Assembly (NCBI GenBank): GCA_032690845.1
Contig: CM064432.1
Coordinates: 59,580,071-59,644,070, forward strand
Length of the DNA: 64,000 bases
Source: Eleusine coracana subsp. coracana
Lineage: Eukaryota; Streptophyta; Magnoliopsida; Poales; Poaceae
Direction: 5' to 3'
Positions 11,855 through 23,107 of the stretch are shown here, in pieces; position 1 is the stretch's first letter; each line of letters begins with the position of its first letter. Under the pieces are notes generated by a model. The model searched no databases. It worked only from the letters and a program-made list of their open reading frames with translations, and was not told the origin of the DNA. Both the position numbers and the translations under genes were made by a program.

Positions 11855-13406
11855 TTATGGGTATCAACTTCTTGTCATGGACAACAATGGTGGCTGCAAC
11901 TTTGTCCCTCGCCATTAACTCGTCTGGTCAGCCACCTTATGAGTTGGCCACTATCATTTTCTTACTCGGAGGAGGCCTGAGTGTATGCTATGTTACAACG
12001 CGTGTCGCGAATCATGCTAAGGCACCACTGGAAGCAAAAGCTTTCGCATCAAAGGCAAAGGTTCTGAGAGATGGGAGATGGAAAGATGAGGATGTAGCCC
12101 ATCTTGTTCCTTGGGATATCATATATCTCAATGTGGTGACATTGTGCCAGCTAACGCTCGGATCCTTAACCTGGCAAGGATCGACACCAAAACCATCCGT
12201 CATGAAAGGTGTAATGACTGTGTGAATGGCTCACATATATTTTATGGTTGGGCTGTGTCCTGTGGCGAAGGAACTGCTGTTGTTACAGCGACAGGCAGTG
12301 GCATCCCCAGGAGCACTCTGAGGTTTTATCCCAAACGTTTTGCTCGGCCTGGGCAGCTTAGAAAGGGTGTCATGGCTGCTGGCTCTTTATGCTTTTGCTT
12401 GGTGCTTGTTGGTGTCATTGCCGAGGCAATTGTCAAATTCCTTTTCAAGCAAAATGTAGGCATGCTGAACAGTGGCCCCTTCATGCCGCTGCTTGGTGTA
12501 ATACCAATGGCAATGCCAGCTGTGCTTCACCTGGTATTGGCAGTCGGCTCTCAAAGGCTTTCTAAACTGGGGATTGCCAGCCGGGGAACTTTTGCACTTG
12601 AAGATTTGGCTAGCATGGATGCTATACTTTTCAACATGACTGGGACATTGACATGCAACAAACCTTGTTTTGACAAGGATAAGGTTGAAGTGTATGCAGA
12701 AGGTATTGATAAAGATCATGCTATTCTGTTGGCGATGCGGGCTTCAAAATCTAACAATGAGCTGTTCATAGAACCAACTGATGCAGCCATTCTTGGCCTT
12801 GTGGATGATCCAGAACAGGTACTCTTTATTAGGGATGGTTAATTCCTGTTTGTTTTCCCTTATTCCTTTTGAGAATACAAGACTATTCATGTAGGCAAGA
12901 GTGGGCATCGAGGTCATAGAGCACAACTCCCGCTTCTTTGTAGCAATGACGTTGATGTACATGACAACATACATTGATGAAACTGGCTCCAAATGTTCTG
13001 TACTCAAAGGTGATCCTACCCAGGTAAGAAATCCCTGTTTCATCTACAAATCAAATGGCACAATTATCCCCTTGCCACGAATTTCAGAAAATACCACCGA
13101 ATTTTACAGGCCTCGCACTACCTTATAATATCTGCTGATTCAAATTATAGCACAGAAAACGTGGACAGAAGTTTAAATGAGTTCCTATACATTCTTATGC
13201 TCATGCCCATATCTTAAGGTTATTGAGCTTTGAGAGGAATTAGGTGTAGGGTGCTAAGGACAAAGTACTTATGTAGATATTCTTTTCCTGGCACAGATTC
13301 TCCGTATTTGCAGTTCTAGCGAAGAAGTCAAAGATCATATGCTCAGGCGTATCGAGAAGCTTGGTCGTGATGGGTATAAATCCATTGCTGTTGCGCGTGT
13401 GGTAAA

Positions 13407-14312
13407 TGTTAGAATTATATGGGCTTGGCCCATTAATATTCACAATAATTTCTAGAAAATCTCAAAGACCCATTCATGAGTGGTGGGAGTGCAAAGGTTT
13501 AGTCCCACATTGCTAGTGGAGGTGGAGAGAGTCCAACTTATAAGATTGGTTGCTCTAGCATCTCTTGCAAATGTGTGGATGGGAGGAAATGGTCCGCCGA
13601 AATTCGGTCCCTTGCCTTGCGGGGGCGCGGCTTCCTTTTGCACTTTCTTTTTGCTGCGTATTCCATATATTTAATTATGAAAACCGACGTATTAATATGG
13701 TAACCGACTCGGTTGCGGGACGCCCAACCCTAGCGGTTCCTCCCTATAAATGCGTACGGGTACCGCCGCAAATCATATCACGCAATCACCTAGGGTTTTG
13801 CCTCTCGCTATTGTTGCGCCGCCAAGTCTTCTCCATCCCGGTAGTCGGCGTGCAACGGCGAACGGGAGAGCAGGTCTCCGGAACCGTCGTCCTTTGTGAT
13901 CCTGCACCGGGAGAGGGCGAATAAGGTTTTTGGGAAGCGCTCTGCGCGACTGCTCGATCGCTTCCTCGTCTTCATCAAGTTTGTCGCCACGGCTCGTCTT
14001 CCTCGTCGTCAAGTCGGTCTCAGCCGCCGTCGCCAACAACGTGACGGTGCTGCACGTCGTCGTCGCCTTCTCTACCCAGTCCAGAAGGAAACGTACGTAC
14101 TCTCATCCCAAACTATGTCTTCCATACTAGCTTTCGTAGTCTGCTTGTCTATGATGGATGTTGCTAGTATGGTAGATGTTGTGCTTTTGTCTGGCTTTAT
14201 AGACCTGTCTAGATCTTGCATAGACTTGTCTAGTTTATTATGCAATCTGTTAATCATACTTATGATTTATGACTGGATTAATATAAAACTAAAAGTGCTA
14301 ATTTATCCAACA
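13407..14312 (+). mobile_element. Probable solo LTR inside the ATPase-like pseudogene
   Basis: A 906-bp block begins TGTTAGAATTATATGG and ends CTAATTTATCCAACA, the TG...CA form of an LTR, with a TATA box (CTATAAATGC) near 13743 and a GC-rich leader-like part after it. No primer site or coding sequence is attached. Flanks read as ATPase-like coding sequence on both sides (SIAVARV, then LEIIGLLPF), so it interrupts what was an exon or a small intron. I find no matching target duplication, and about eight codons expected from the family are missing, suggesting a deletion at the insertion. The family is not identified. Confidence 0.6.
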
Positions 14313-15820
14313 ATCTCTCAGTTGGAGATCATTGGTCTTCTACCTTTCACACATGAACTCAGAAGTAATAGTGCAGAAATGGTTGATAATCTCATTCATA
14401 TGGGTTCGAGTGTAATAGTACTTACAGGTGATCTCAGGCATCTCCCCGGTTTTAGTTTTGTGTTCACATTGTATAGTTTATCTGCTTGTTATATAATTAT
14501 GTTCACAAGTATATTTGTATGAATTCAGAAAGTCCAATGGCATATACAAAGCATGTATGTGGAAGACTTGGAAACCTGGGCTCGAGTGTGTTGCCTGCCG
14601 ATTCTATGCGTGTTTTAGTACGCAACAAAAGTGACCTTTTCTCAAATATCAACGGGATTTCTGGCCTCTTCACAGGTCTGGTTTTTTCTTTGAGAGTTTT
14701 GGCATTTGTCAGTTATTGTTGTTTCTGTATCATGCCAGGGATATCTTCTCGTGAATTGTTGGTGTACTCAGTACTTTTTGTTTCCTATTGTAGAACACAA
14801 CCCTCATGTTATATCGAATCTTAGAAGTACTTATGGGCATCGTTGTGCAATGGTTGGATATGAATTTTTGGATGGCGAGTCTATCCGTCAAAGCAATATT
14901 GGAATTTCAGCAGCTAATGCCACTGATAGCACCAAAAGTGAATCTGATCTTGTTTTGACGGAGCATGCCTTACTGTCTATTTCATCTGCTGTTCAAATTA
15001 GTAGAGAAATTTGTGCAGTCATGAAAAGTTGCTTGGTAAGCTGGGTTTCTCCATTCACAATGCCTCATTCTGCTGATGATTTCTTGGTTGTGCTCCTGAA
15101 TAATGCATCGTTCAATTACAGGTTTATGTTGTTTCATCAACTCTCCATGTTGTGAGTACAAATACAGAACATTGATTGATTTTTTCCCCTATGCTGATAA
15201 TTGTAAATCTATGGCGCTAATAAATCTGTTTGTCTGTTAAAGTTTGCTGTCCAGCTCATGTTATTTCTATGGAGGATCGATTTATCCTGTTTCCAGGCAT
15301 TGCTGATTGCTGCTTGTAACTACTGTGAGTTTGTAGTTTCATAATCCTGTTGTAATGTTACTATTCCAATAATAATTTTTTTTTCATGGTTTGTTACCTG
15401 ACTATTATTTTGATTCTCAGGCACATCAAGTGCGATGTTATTTGATAGGGTCAAATTATCCATGTCACCAGATAACTGGAAGGCAAAAAGGATTATTGCA
15501 ACTGGTGCTGCTTTTGGATGCTATATAACCCTGAGTACATTTGTTTTCTCTATAATCGCAATGAGGACCGATTTTATAACTGTGAGAACTTTTTCCCACG
15601 ATTTTTTGTATTTGTGATTTTCTGATTCAACATCTAATTGATATTATTTGACAGTACATATTCAAAGCAAGATCATTGTCTGGCCATGATAAGGAGATTA
15701 AATCTGTGTTATTCCTTCAAATGAGCATTGTTAACCATGCAATTGGACTTTTTACACAATTGTATGACGGCCACTTAACTACTCCTGGACCTATTGTCGC
15801 AAGTTCTTTTGTTATATCTC

Positions 15821-16082
15821 AACTGGTGAGCTAACTCCCTGCTCTGTTTCTACCTAAATATCTGTAGTTTTCGTCTACTTTTCTTTTCATTCTATAAAAA
15901 AAAAAATCTCCCAATTTTCAAGTAACATGAGCTTGCAATGCACTTGTTATTAACTGGTGAGCTAACTCCCTGCTCTGTTTCTACCTAAATATCTGTAGTT
16001 TTCGTCTACTTTTCTTTTCATTCTATAAAAAAAAAAATCTCCCAATTTTCAAGTAACATGAGCTTGCAATGCACTTGTTATT
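15821..16082 (+). repeat. Perfect 131-bp tandem duplication over a splice donor
   Basis: 15821-15951 is repeated at 15952-16082 with no difference that I can see, including an 11-A run. The unit starts at the last five exon bases and the donor (AACTG|GTGAGC), so the exon border is present twice, 131 bases apart, within the ATPase-like pseudogene. Confidence 0.93.
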
Positions 16083-16834
16083 TGTGTCTCCAGTCCTAAT
16101 TCTTAATGCGAAGCAGAAATTACTTGTTAAACTGTTGCTGATTGTACTTACTTTGAATTTGGCTCATTCATAGCAGTATATACTGTTATAATCAGTGGCA
16201 ATTTTTGTTAGAAGAATATAATAATGTAAAAACTGAGTATGTGATCTTGTATATTTTTCTTTTCACACAAAAGTTAGTGATTAGTATTTGTACCACAGTA
16301 AATATAGCATGCCACTTATTATATATTATAAGCCTGGTACATGCTAATATGCATGGGTTACTGAATGCTCTTCATTTCAGGTGATAACAATTGTTGCTGT
16401 CTATGGTGGCATGAATTTAGCTCTAACCAAGGGCATAGGCTGGGGGTGGCTCATATGGCTCTACAATTCTGTATTGCTTTTAGCCCTCGTATTTATCTGT
16501 AAGTATTGTAATGTCTTTTTATTTATTTATTTATTTTATTCTCTGGTTTTGTGTGTGTGCGTGCACGCGAGATCCACTTGTAAATGCTTCAATTATAGTT
16601 GTATCAAGTCTCTTAAGCCGCTGACTGATTTGTCTGTCTTGTTCTTTGGCAGGTGACCTGAAGTTTAACTTACCTGAGGTAAACTGCAATAGGCTGTCAG
16701 CTAGTTGGACTGAACGGATCGGGAATGCAGGACGTTGCTCAAACAGGTGTAAAATACGGATCGAGATGTTCACGCTTTCTGCTCTCCCGTGCCTTGTTCT
16801 CCTTTGGTCGATGTATGCTTATTTACGGTATTAA

Positions 16835-19222
16835 TGTCCAGCAGGAGTAGATAGAATGAAGCTTCAGATCTCCGAAGTTAGCTTTTGTTTGACTGATAAT
16901 TTCGGGACTGGTTGGTTGATCACTCAGAACTGCAATTATGTGTTCCGTTCCAGCCGCTAGGTTCAGCAAATCGGTTTCGTGCATCGTGTCATGCTCAGCG
17001 TCCTCCCTATTGTCTTTTTTTAGATAACGAACAAAGGTCTCCGCTTCTACACCTTCAAAAAGTGTGCATAACAGTACGTTATAACCAAAAAGCACTAAAA
17101 CTCACCACTCCCACATAAGAGTGATAAGGCAACAGAAGATACAATTTTAAGAGGAAACTAAGCTTAAATTTTATTCGAAAACCTCCATCCAAATTTAGCG
17201 AAGACTTACATAATCACAGTTTCTAACAACCTGCATCTGTCCTTGATTGTCTTCTTGTCCTCCTCTTGCTTATGTAGCAAGGATTATCCAATATGTTGTC
17301 CTAAAAATTACCTTCAAAAAAGTGTTAGACTTAAGCACCATCCAAATACCAATATGTCCTCCTATTGTTTGGCCATTGAAAACTGCTCGTGCGAGGATTG
17401 GCAGTATCAAGTGCAGAAGGTATTGACAGGGAGATCAATTACCTTTTTGACATCGTGATCGGCGTCATTCATCATAATCGTTTCAGCAATAGAGTTTGAG
17501 CATTAGTTGCACTGACACATTGGTCTATAGCAGGATATAATTTCAGGTACTCTAGTGAATTAAACATGTCGCAGAATGTACCAGGTACCAACTGATGGAC
17601 ATATGGTTATGGGATGAACTTTTTCTCGCTACAAAACGGCAGAAGCTCACCTCACAACAGACTTATGCGGTACACACCCGACCATGAGACGGGACAGGTA
17701 GGCCCCACGCAAGCTTGACAACCACGGCGAGCAAGAGCAAGCAAGGTATACTTTCCAATCCCCCACATGAATTCAATTTTGAGGTTTGATCAGTCATTAG
17801 AAGATTGGAGAAACATGCATCGACTTCGCTAAAAGGAGGATTTAATAAGGGTGCGAAAGAAAACAGTGAGTACACTGAATACGCTGATTGAGATTTGTGA
17901 CAAGCTTAAATGCCATCGCCTTCCAGTCTGCATCTTGTCCTTCCGTGCAACCACAACACTATGTACGCATCACACCAGCAGTCCCTTGTTCTCTGGCCAC
18001 TATTTCCAATTGAATGCCCTCACTGTTTTGAGTTTATGATTATACCTTGAACCCAGTCTGTCTGCCCGGACGGAGCATATGCCACATGATCATATATATA
18101 TCCCTCACCCTCTCCGGTTTTTGACAATATTTATATCTATCAAAGGTCACAAAAAAAATCGTTTAGAGATCGGCGGTTTCTTGTAAAATTCCTGTAGGAT
18201 TTCCACAGAACCGTCAACCATTTCTCGAATCGGACAGACATGCTTACAAGTTACAAGAAGGACAGTGTATATGATCGTCTCTGCTTGCTCGATCAACGCC
18301 GGTTACGCACAGCTATCACAGCGGCTAGCTAATAATAAACGCTAATGAATTGAATTGGAACAGTGGCCGGTTGGTCCCGTCTGGTCCACAAGCTATAGCG
18401 TACATGTACTGTTTCAATGAACAGTCCGTATACTTGATTTGAACGATCCCGGAGGGCCTTGGCCTGTGCCGAAATGGGCAGCCAATACGGCATGCACGCA
18501 CAGTGTACGTCTTCAATGCTGTCTAACTACACATGCCACAACTTGCTAGCAGCAGGAGTGTCCCCGTTTTTCTTTTCTTTCTCCGGAGCATTCACTTGCT
18601 AGTTGTACTGCATACGAACAGTTCATCTGCGTTGTTTGTTTCGTCAGGTGTAGATCGATCGATCAGTGAGGTGAATGTACGTCGTTGCGTGATCCACACT
18701 GAAAGCCAAGCTATCAACAACGTGTCGATCGAGCTACCGCGAGAAGAAATACTACAGCGCCAATTTCGCTGTTGTTTGCAGACAGAGACAACGGATGGTT
18801 CCCCGAACTACCGCGAGGTAGAAAACCTACTAGTAGTTCAAAATTTCATAGCAGCCATGGTTTCACAGTCAACCTACATGTGATCATTCGTCGTTGTTAA
18901 ACCGACCTGGTACGGTTAGGGGCTGGGGCTTTTGTGTTACACACTGCACTGCAGCACACCCCGCTTGACAAACGAGATGATATACTACTGCACTACTCCT
19001 ACTCCGCTTGGCAACAGTGCCGATAACGATATACGACCAATAAATGGCGGATGCAGACAGCAAACATAGGGATTCTTCTTCATCATCATTGTTCTTCCCA
19101 TCTTCGTCCACAATCTCTCCCTCCGCTTCTTTCTCTTTCTCGAGAGACCACCACCCTGATGAGGCTCGTGTTTGAATCCGCCCTGACCCCTGTATACGAC
19201 AGCTATCAATGGTACACTGGAA
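16835..19222. other. Gene-free spacer
   Basis: Downstream of the ATPase-like pseudogene. AT-rich, with stops in every frame; open stretches stay under about 120 codons and have no recognisable domain. No tRNA, rRNA or clear transposon end was found. Confidence 0.5.
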
Positions 19223-19450
19223 CTCCCTTTGTTCACAAATGTTAGTATTTGTTATATTTCAGACATCATTTTTGATCATTTGTCTTATTTAAAAAAAAAT
19301 TATAAGAATAAAAAAGATAAAGTTGAAATATATCTAATAATAAAGTATATTATAATAAAATTAACATTTTTTTATAAAATTTTTGAATAGGATAATTAAT
19401 AAAATATGATATTCGAAAGTCAAAAAATACTAACATTTATGGATAGAGAG
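19223..19450. mobile_element. Stowaway-like MITE
   Basis: About 228 bp, AT-rich, with inverted ends: left CTCCCTTTGTTCACAAATG, right (reverse complement) CTCTCTATCCATAAATG, both continuing TTAGTATTT. The CTCCCT start is typical of grass Stowaway/mariner MITEs. The TA target duplication is not clean. Confidence 0.7.
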
Positions 19451-22435
19451 ACTAGTATAGGTTGTTGTATGGGCGACGTGTTGTTGGTGACTCAATATGC
19501 TCCTCTTGTGTAATGGCTACTACTTTCTCCTTCCCATTTAACAGTCTTTTAACTCAACTTACATGAGAATGACAATTAATTTAAAAAACTAAAAAAAATA
19601 GAATAATCACAAGTACTTCGAGTACTTTTTCGTTTACTAACACATCCAAAGAAAGTGTATAATGTTTGACAACATAATGTTTAAGTTCTGGTCATATGCG
19701 CAATCAATAATAATCAGCAGGGGTTGTTGCGATCATGGATGCGCCTGTCCGGCATATCGCATGCATGCAGTAGTATTCTAAGGACGTACCAGTGGAATGG
19801 CTTATGCGATCACAGTAACACGCACAGGACTACAGGATGTCTGCTGCGCTCTATAGTGCTACATCAATGTGCTGTTTGCATTGGTTTGCCTAGCTACTGC
19901 CTGCTACCGGCACTTCCATTTTTCGATCTCAAAGGTATTGACACGATCGAATACATACTGTGAATCCGTGATTGTGCATGTGCCCCGGACTACGAAAGGC
20001 CGGCGGGACTTGATCATTGGCCTAAGAATCATTCACCGGTGATGCAATCGTCCTTGTTGAACAATGCGGTCGATATAGTAATGTTTTACATTATTTTCAA
20101 AAGAAAAATAATTACGGTGCGTGCATTTGTATATTTCTATGTGAGTATGTGCAGTTCAGATTCTTTTTTATGGGTATCATCACGGATAAAAAAAAAGAGC
20201 AATGCTATAGGTACAACACAATTTGTCCAACCAGTTTTCAGTGAATACAAAATCATGTCGGCACGTAGGATCAAAAATATTACATGTGTCTTGGTTCGAC
20301 GATGATTGGATGATTGGACGATTGAGTTGTACCTAAAAAAATTCTTGAACTAAATTAAAGTGTTATAACGTGTAGAATACTTTGATGGGGAGGGTTAACG
20401 CGCCAAGACGAGAGCGCGACCTTCCATGTGCGCCACATTGTCCCTCCATTCCGATTGCGTCCAACACTGCTACGACCGTCGCCCGTCATCCTTCCACCCC
20501 GCGTTGCACTCCCCGCTGCCACCCTGACGTTGTGGCTCTGATGACGCCGAGCGCTGCACCACTGTCATTTCGTCTGCCACCTCCTTCCTAACCTTCTAAG
20601 GTTGTCAAAATAAAGCTCATTGGACCTATTGTCGCCTCGAGCGACCTAGAACCCTAACTTCGTCGGCATTAACCACCTTCGACGACACGACGGGCCTTCA
20701 TCGTTGCACCGCACCACCGTCACTCATCGTTCATTGCTGCTATCACCGGTGTTAACTACCACCGGTGATGCGACAACACCCTCACCGGTCACACCCACCC
20801 ACCCTCTGTTGCTAGCCTCATCGGAACCGCTATCACCATCTGCTTTAAACCACCACTAGCGACGCGGCGGCGCCCTCGCTGCCAGGCCTCGTTGGCGCCT
20901 TAGCGCTACGTCGCCTTGTTCCTGGGCCGGCCCAAGGGTAGGGCAGGGCCAAGCCTCGCTTGCGCCACAGTATGTGGATAGTGATGGTACAAGTTGTGCA
21001 AGACTAATTGCAGGGCTCATTGTCTTTTTTTTGCGCACTTATTAGTTACTGTTCAAGGGTAGATGCAGGCGGGTAGCAGTAATCAACGCCTAACTAATAA
21101 TTACCCCGTGTATGATGTGAGAAGTCTCATTTGTTTTCATCGCATTATTATTTCGCCGTTCTGAAAGAAAACTGTTCGTTGTGATCAATTGGAAACGCCG
21201 CCACTGAAAAGTTTGAAATAAACTGGTCATCCGGCAATATTATCTTGAAGGAGCTGAGGATCACGGTATCAAAGGTCAAAGCACAACACCGCTGCCGGCT
21301 GCTAATTCCAACGCGTGCAGGCAAGCAACCGCACGGGCACTGGATGGGGAGGGGACCTCCTGAAACCCCGCTTCGTTCCAGAGCAGCGTTCCACCCCGTT
21401 TTTTTTTTTTTTTTTTACCTGCTCCCGATCGAACCAGCTGCAGTGCCGCACGCGCGCGCGGACGGAGAAGCGACCCGGTGTGAAAAGCGGACGTAGTATG
21501 TGGTCGCGTGTGCAAGGGCCGCGCCGAGACCAGCAGCAGACGCCAAACTACGAGGCGCGAGAAGAGGGCAGGCAGGCAAATTCCTAGATCGAACCGGAGC
21601 GAGGAACGGAACCGAGTCTTGCCGGGCCGCACGCGTGCGCGCCGTGTGCACGCCCAACGCAACGCGATCGTCGTCTCGAGCCTTCAGGATGGCCCCGACC
21701 GGGCGCCGCGGGTCCCGAGGCGGGTGCCGGCCTGCGCCTCCTCTCCCCGAGCAAATCACGCGCTCGGCCGGCCGGGTTGCACGACGATGAGCAGAGCGGA
21801 TCGCGCGCGCGCACACCGCCCCGTGCCGCGGCACACGCGGGGGGAAGGAAGGTTGCGGATTCCGGAGCGGATGTATGCGCGCGCACGCCCAGTCGAGATC
21901 ATCCGGGTGTGGATGGATCGATTTTTCGATCGACCAACATGTAATGTCTGGACGGGAAAGGCGATCGAAGGAAAGGGCTTTGGCTTTTGTTTTCGTTTGT
22001 TTATTTTATTATAGTGCCGCGCTTTGTCTCTTCCGTTGAAGCGTTTCTTGGCTGGTGCGAGACCGTGGCTTCGGCGAGCGAGCGCACCGCATGTGGACGT
22101 GCATGCCGCATGCATGCTGGATTTTTTTTTATTCGCCTTTTCACTCGAGGCTAGCTAGTCGGTCCCAAGTGTTTGCCTCGCCTGGCCACAGTCAAAAGTC
22201 AACGCGGCTGTGGTATTTTCACGATATGTCACTCGTACCGTTTTTAACTGTATACACCGTAAAATCTTTCGGTGAAATAATTCTTGCCACTAAAACTGAC
22301 TTGGTAAATTTGTTTTCCAAACTAATATAATGAAGCAATATTAAATTACACATATGTGTTTCAAATAATTTATCTTACTCTTACACGTCAGCTATCTAAT
22401 TATTTTACTCTCAAATCCACATATACATACATAAA
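19451..22435. other. Gene-free spacer with a CpG-rich block
   Basis: AT-rich to about 20370, then GC-rich (about 20400-20950 and 21250-22100) with many CpG and CGCG sites. The block gives overlapping open frames on both strands, none with a recognisable domain, so I treat them as composition effects. It could be an unmethylated regulatory island, an exon of an unrecognised gene, or part of a GC-rich transposon. Confidence 0.4.
20208..20335. mobile_element. Possible small MITE
   Basis: Short inverted ends TAGGTACAACACAAT and (reverse complement) TAGGTACAACTCAAT enclose about 100 bases. The size and hairpin form suggest a MITE remnant. No target duplication was confirmed. Confidence 0.35.
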
Positions 22436-22768
22436 GGGAGAACATCTCCGGTGTTACCGTGTTACCAATCGCAATAACATCTTCAAAGTTGCATATAAAT
22501 TCCAACGAAAATATGGATGGATAGAGTATGTAACTATCTATCATCGTGTCAAATTTTGGAAGTAACTAATACTTGTACAAGGAGAAATAAAAAAGAGAAA
22601 TCAGTCCCTAAACAGTAGCGGGTTGCGGGTTTAAAATGAACAGTTATAACCCGCACTGTTCATGAACTGATTTCTCTTTTTTATTACATTTTATACAAGT
22701 TTTTGTTGCATCTCAACTTCTGCATGATGGTAGAAGATGACATGAACTATCCCACTGGAGATGTTCTC
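22436..22768. mobile_element. Hairpin-forming MITE, 8-bp target duplication (copy 1)
   Basis: 333 bp between direct repeats TACATAAA (22428-22435 and 22769-22776). Ends are inverted: left GGGAGAACATCTCCGGTG, right (reverse complement) GAGAACATCTCCAGTGG. The centre is a second, stronger inverted repeat (AAAAAAGAGAAATCAGT against ACTGATTTCTCTTTTTT), so the transcript would fold into a long hairpin. A diverged relative lies at 63367-63719. The 8-bp duplication fits hAT, but the ends are not classical hAT ends. Confidence 0.85.
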
Positions 22769-22780
22769 TACATAAAAGTT

Positions 22781-23107
22781 CTCTTTGGATCCATGGGTTA
22801 GAGTTAGTTTGAACACAACTAGCCCTAAAATCTTCAAACAAGGAAGGTTAGTTTAGGCTAGTTGCATCTAACCCACTCCAAAAAGTTGTCTCATCCAAGA
22901 GGTGTTAATTGGAGCTAGTTTGAGTGGAATCCACTAAAAAGTTATTTTTTTCTATATCCTCAAAGGAGGCAAATGGTTATATTAGTACCTTTATTGTCAA
23001 TCTAACCCTTACATCTAAACACCTCAAGAGTTAGAGTTAGTTCAGAATTAGTCATGAGCTAGAAACTAACTCTAACCTCTAGCACTGTTATAGTATCCAA
23101 ACATGGC
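22781..23107. mobile_element. MITE with TTTGGAT-type inverted ends
   Basis: Left end CTTTGGATCCATGGGTTAGA; right end (reverse complement) TGTTTGGATACTATAACAG, with GGTTAGAGTTAGTT inside both arms. About 327 bp, non-coding. The ends resemble grass MITEs of the PIF/Harbinger or hAT type. It lies beside the previous MITE. Target duplication unclear. Confidence 0.55.

Larger units (their letters stand above)
5342..16834 (+). pseudogene. Divergent plasma-membrane H+-ATPase-like (P3A) gene, motif-dead, split by transposons
   Basis: Pieces align in order with plant P3A proton pumps. N-terminal domain 5342-5485; a possible exon from 6011 to the copia insertion; A domain through first P domain 11860-12818 (VLRDGRW, TGTLT); N domain 12895-13023 and 13297-13401; P domain 14322-14427, 14529-14675 and 14794-15035; membrane segments at 15122-15151, 15243-15324, 15421-15581, 15655-15825 and 16381-16498 (includes KGIGWGW); last exon 16653-16834. 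Most borders are GT/AG. Damage: the phosphorylated Asp of DKTGT is Asn (AAC at 12633, giving NMTGT); GDGVNDAP is replaced by GYEFLDGE (14856-14879); the A-domain TGES segment is unrecognisable near 12200; there is a one-base frameshift between about 12125 and 12137; a copia element and a probable solo LTR sit inside. The C-terminal regulatory domain and 14-3-3-binding end are missing. It cannot be a proton pump. Whether the exon between 6011 and 6160 is genuine is uncertain. Confidence 0.85.

Noticed and set aside
21276..22115. Several overlapping open frames on both strands, up to 168 codons
   Set aside because: They follow CpG-rich composition, overlap each other and show no domain; poly-T and poly-A tracts break plausible exons.
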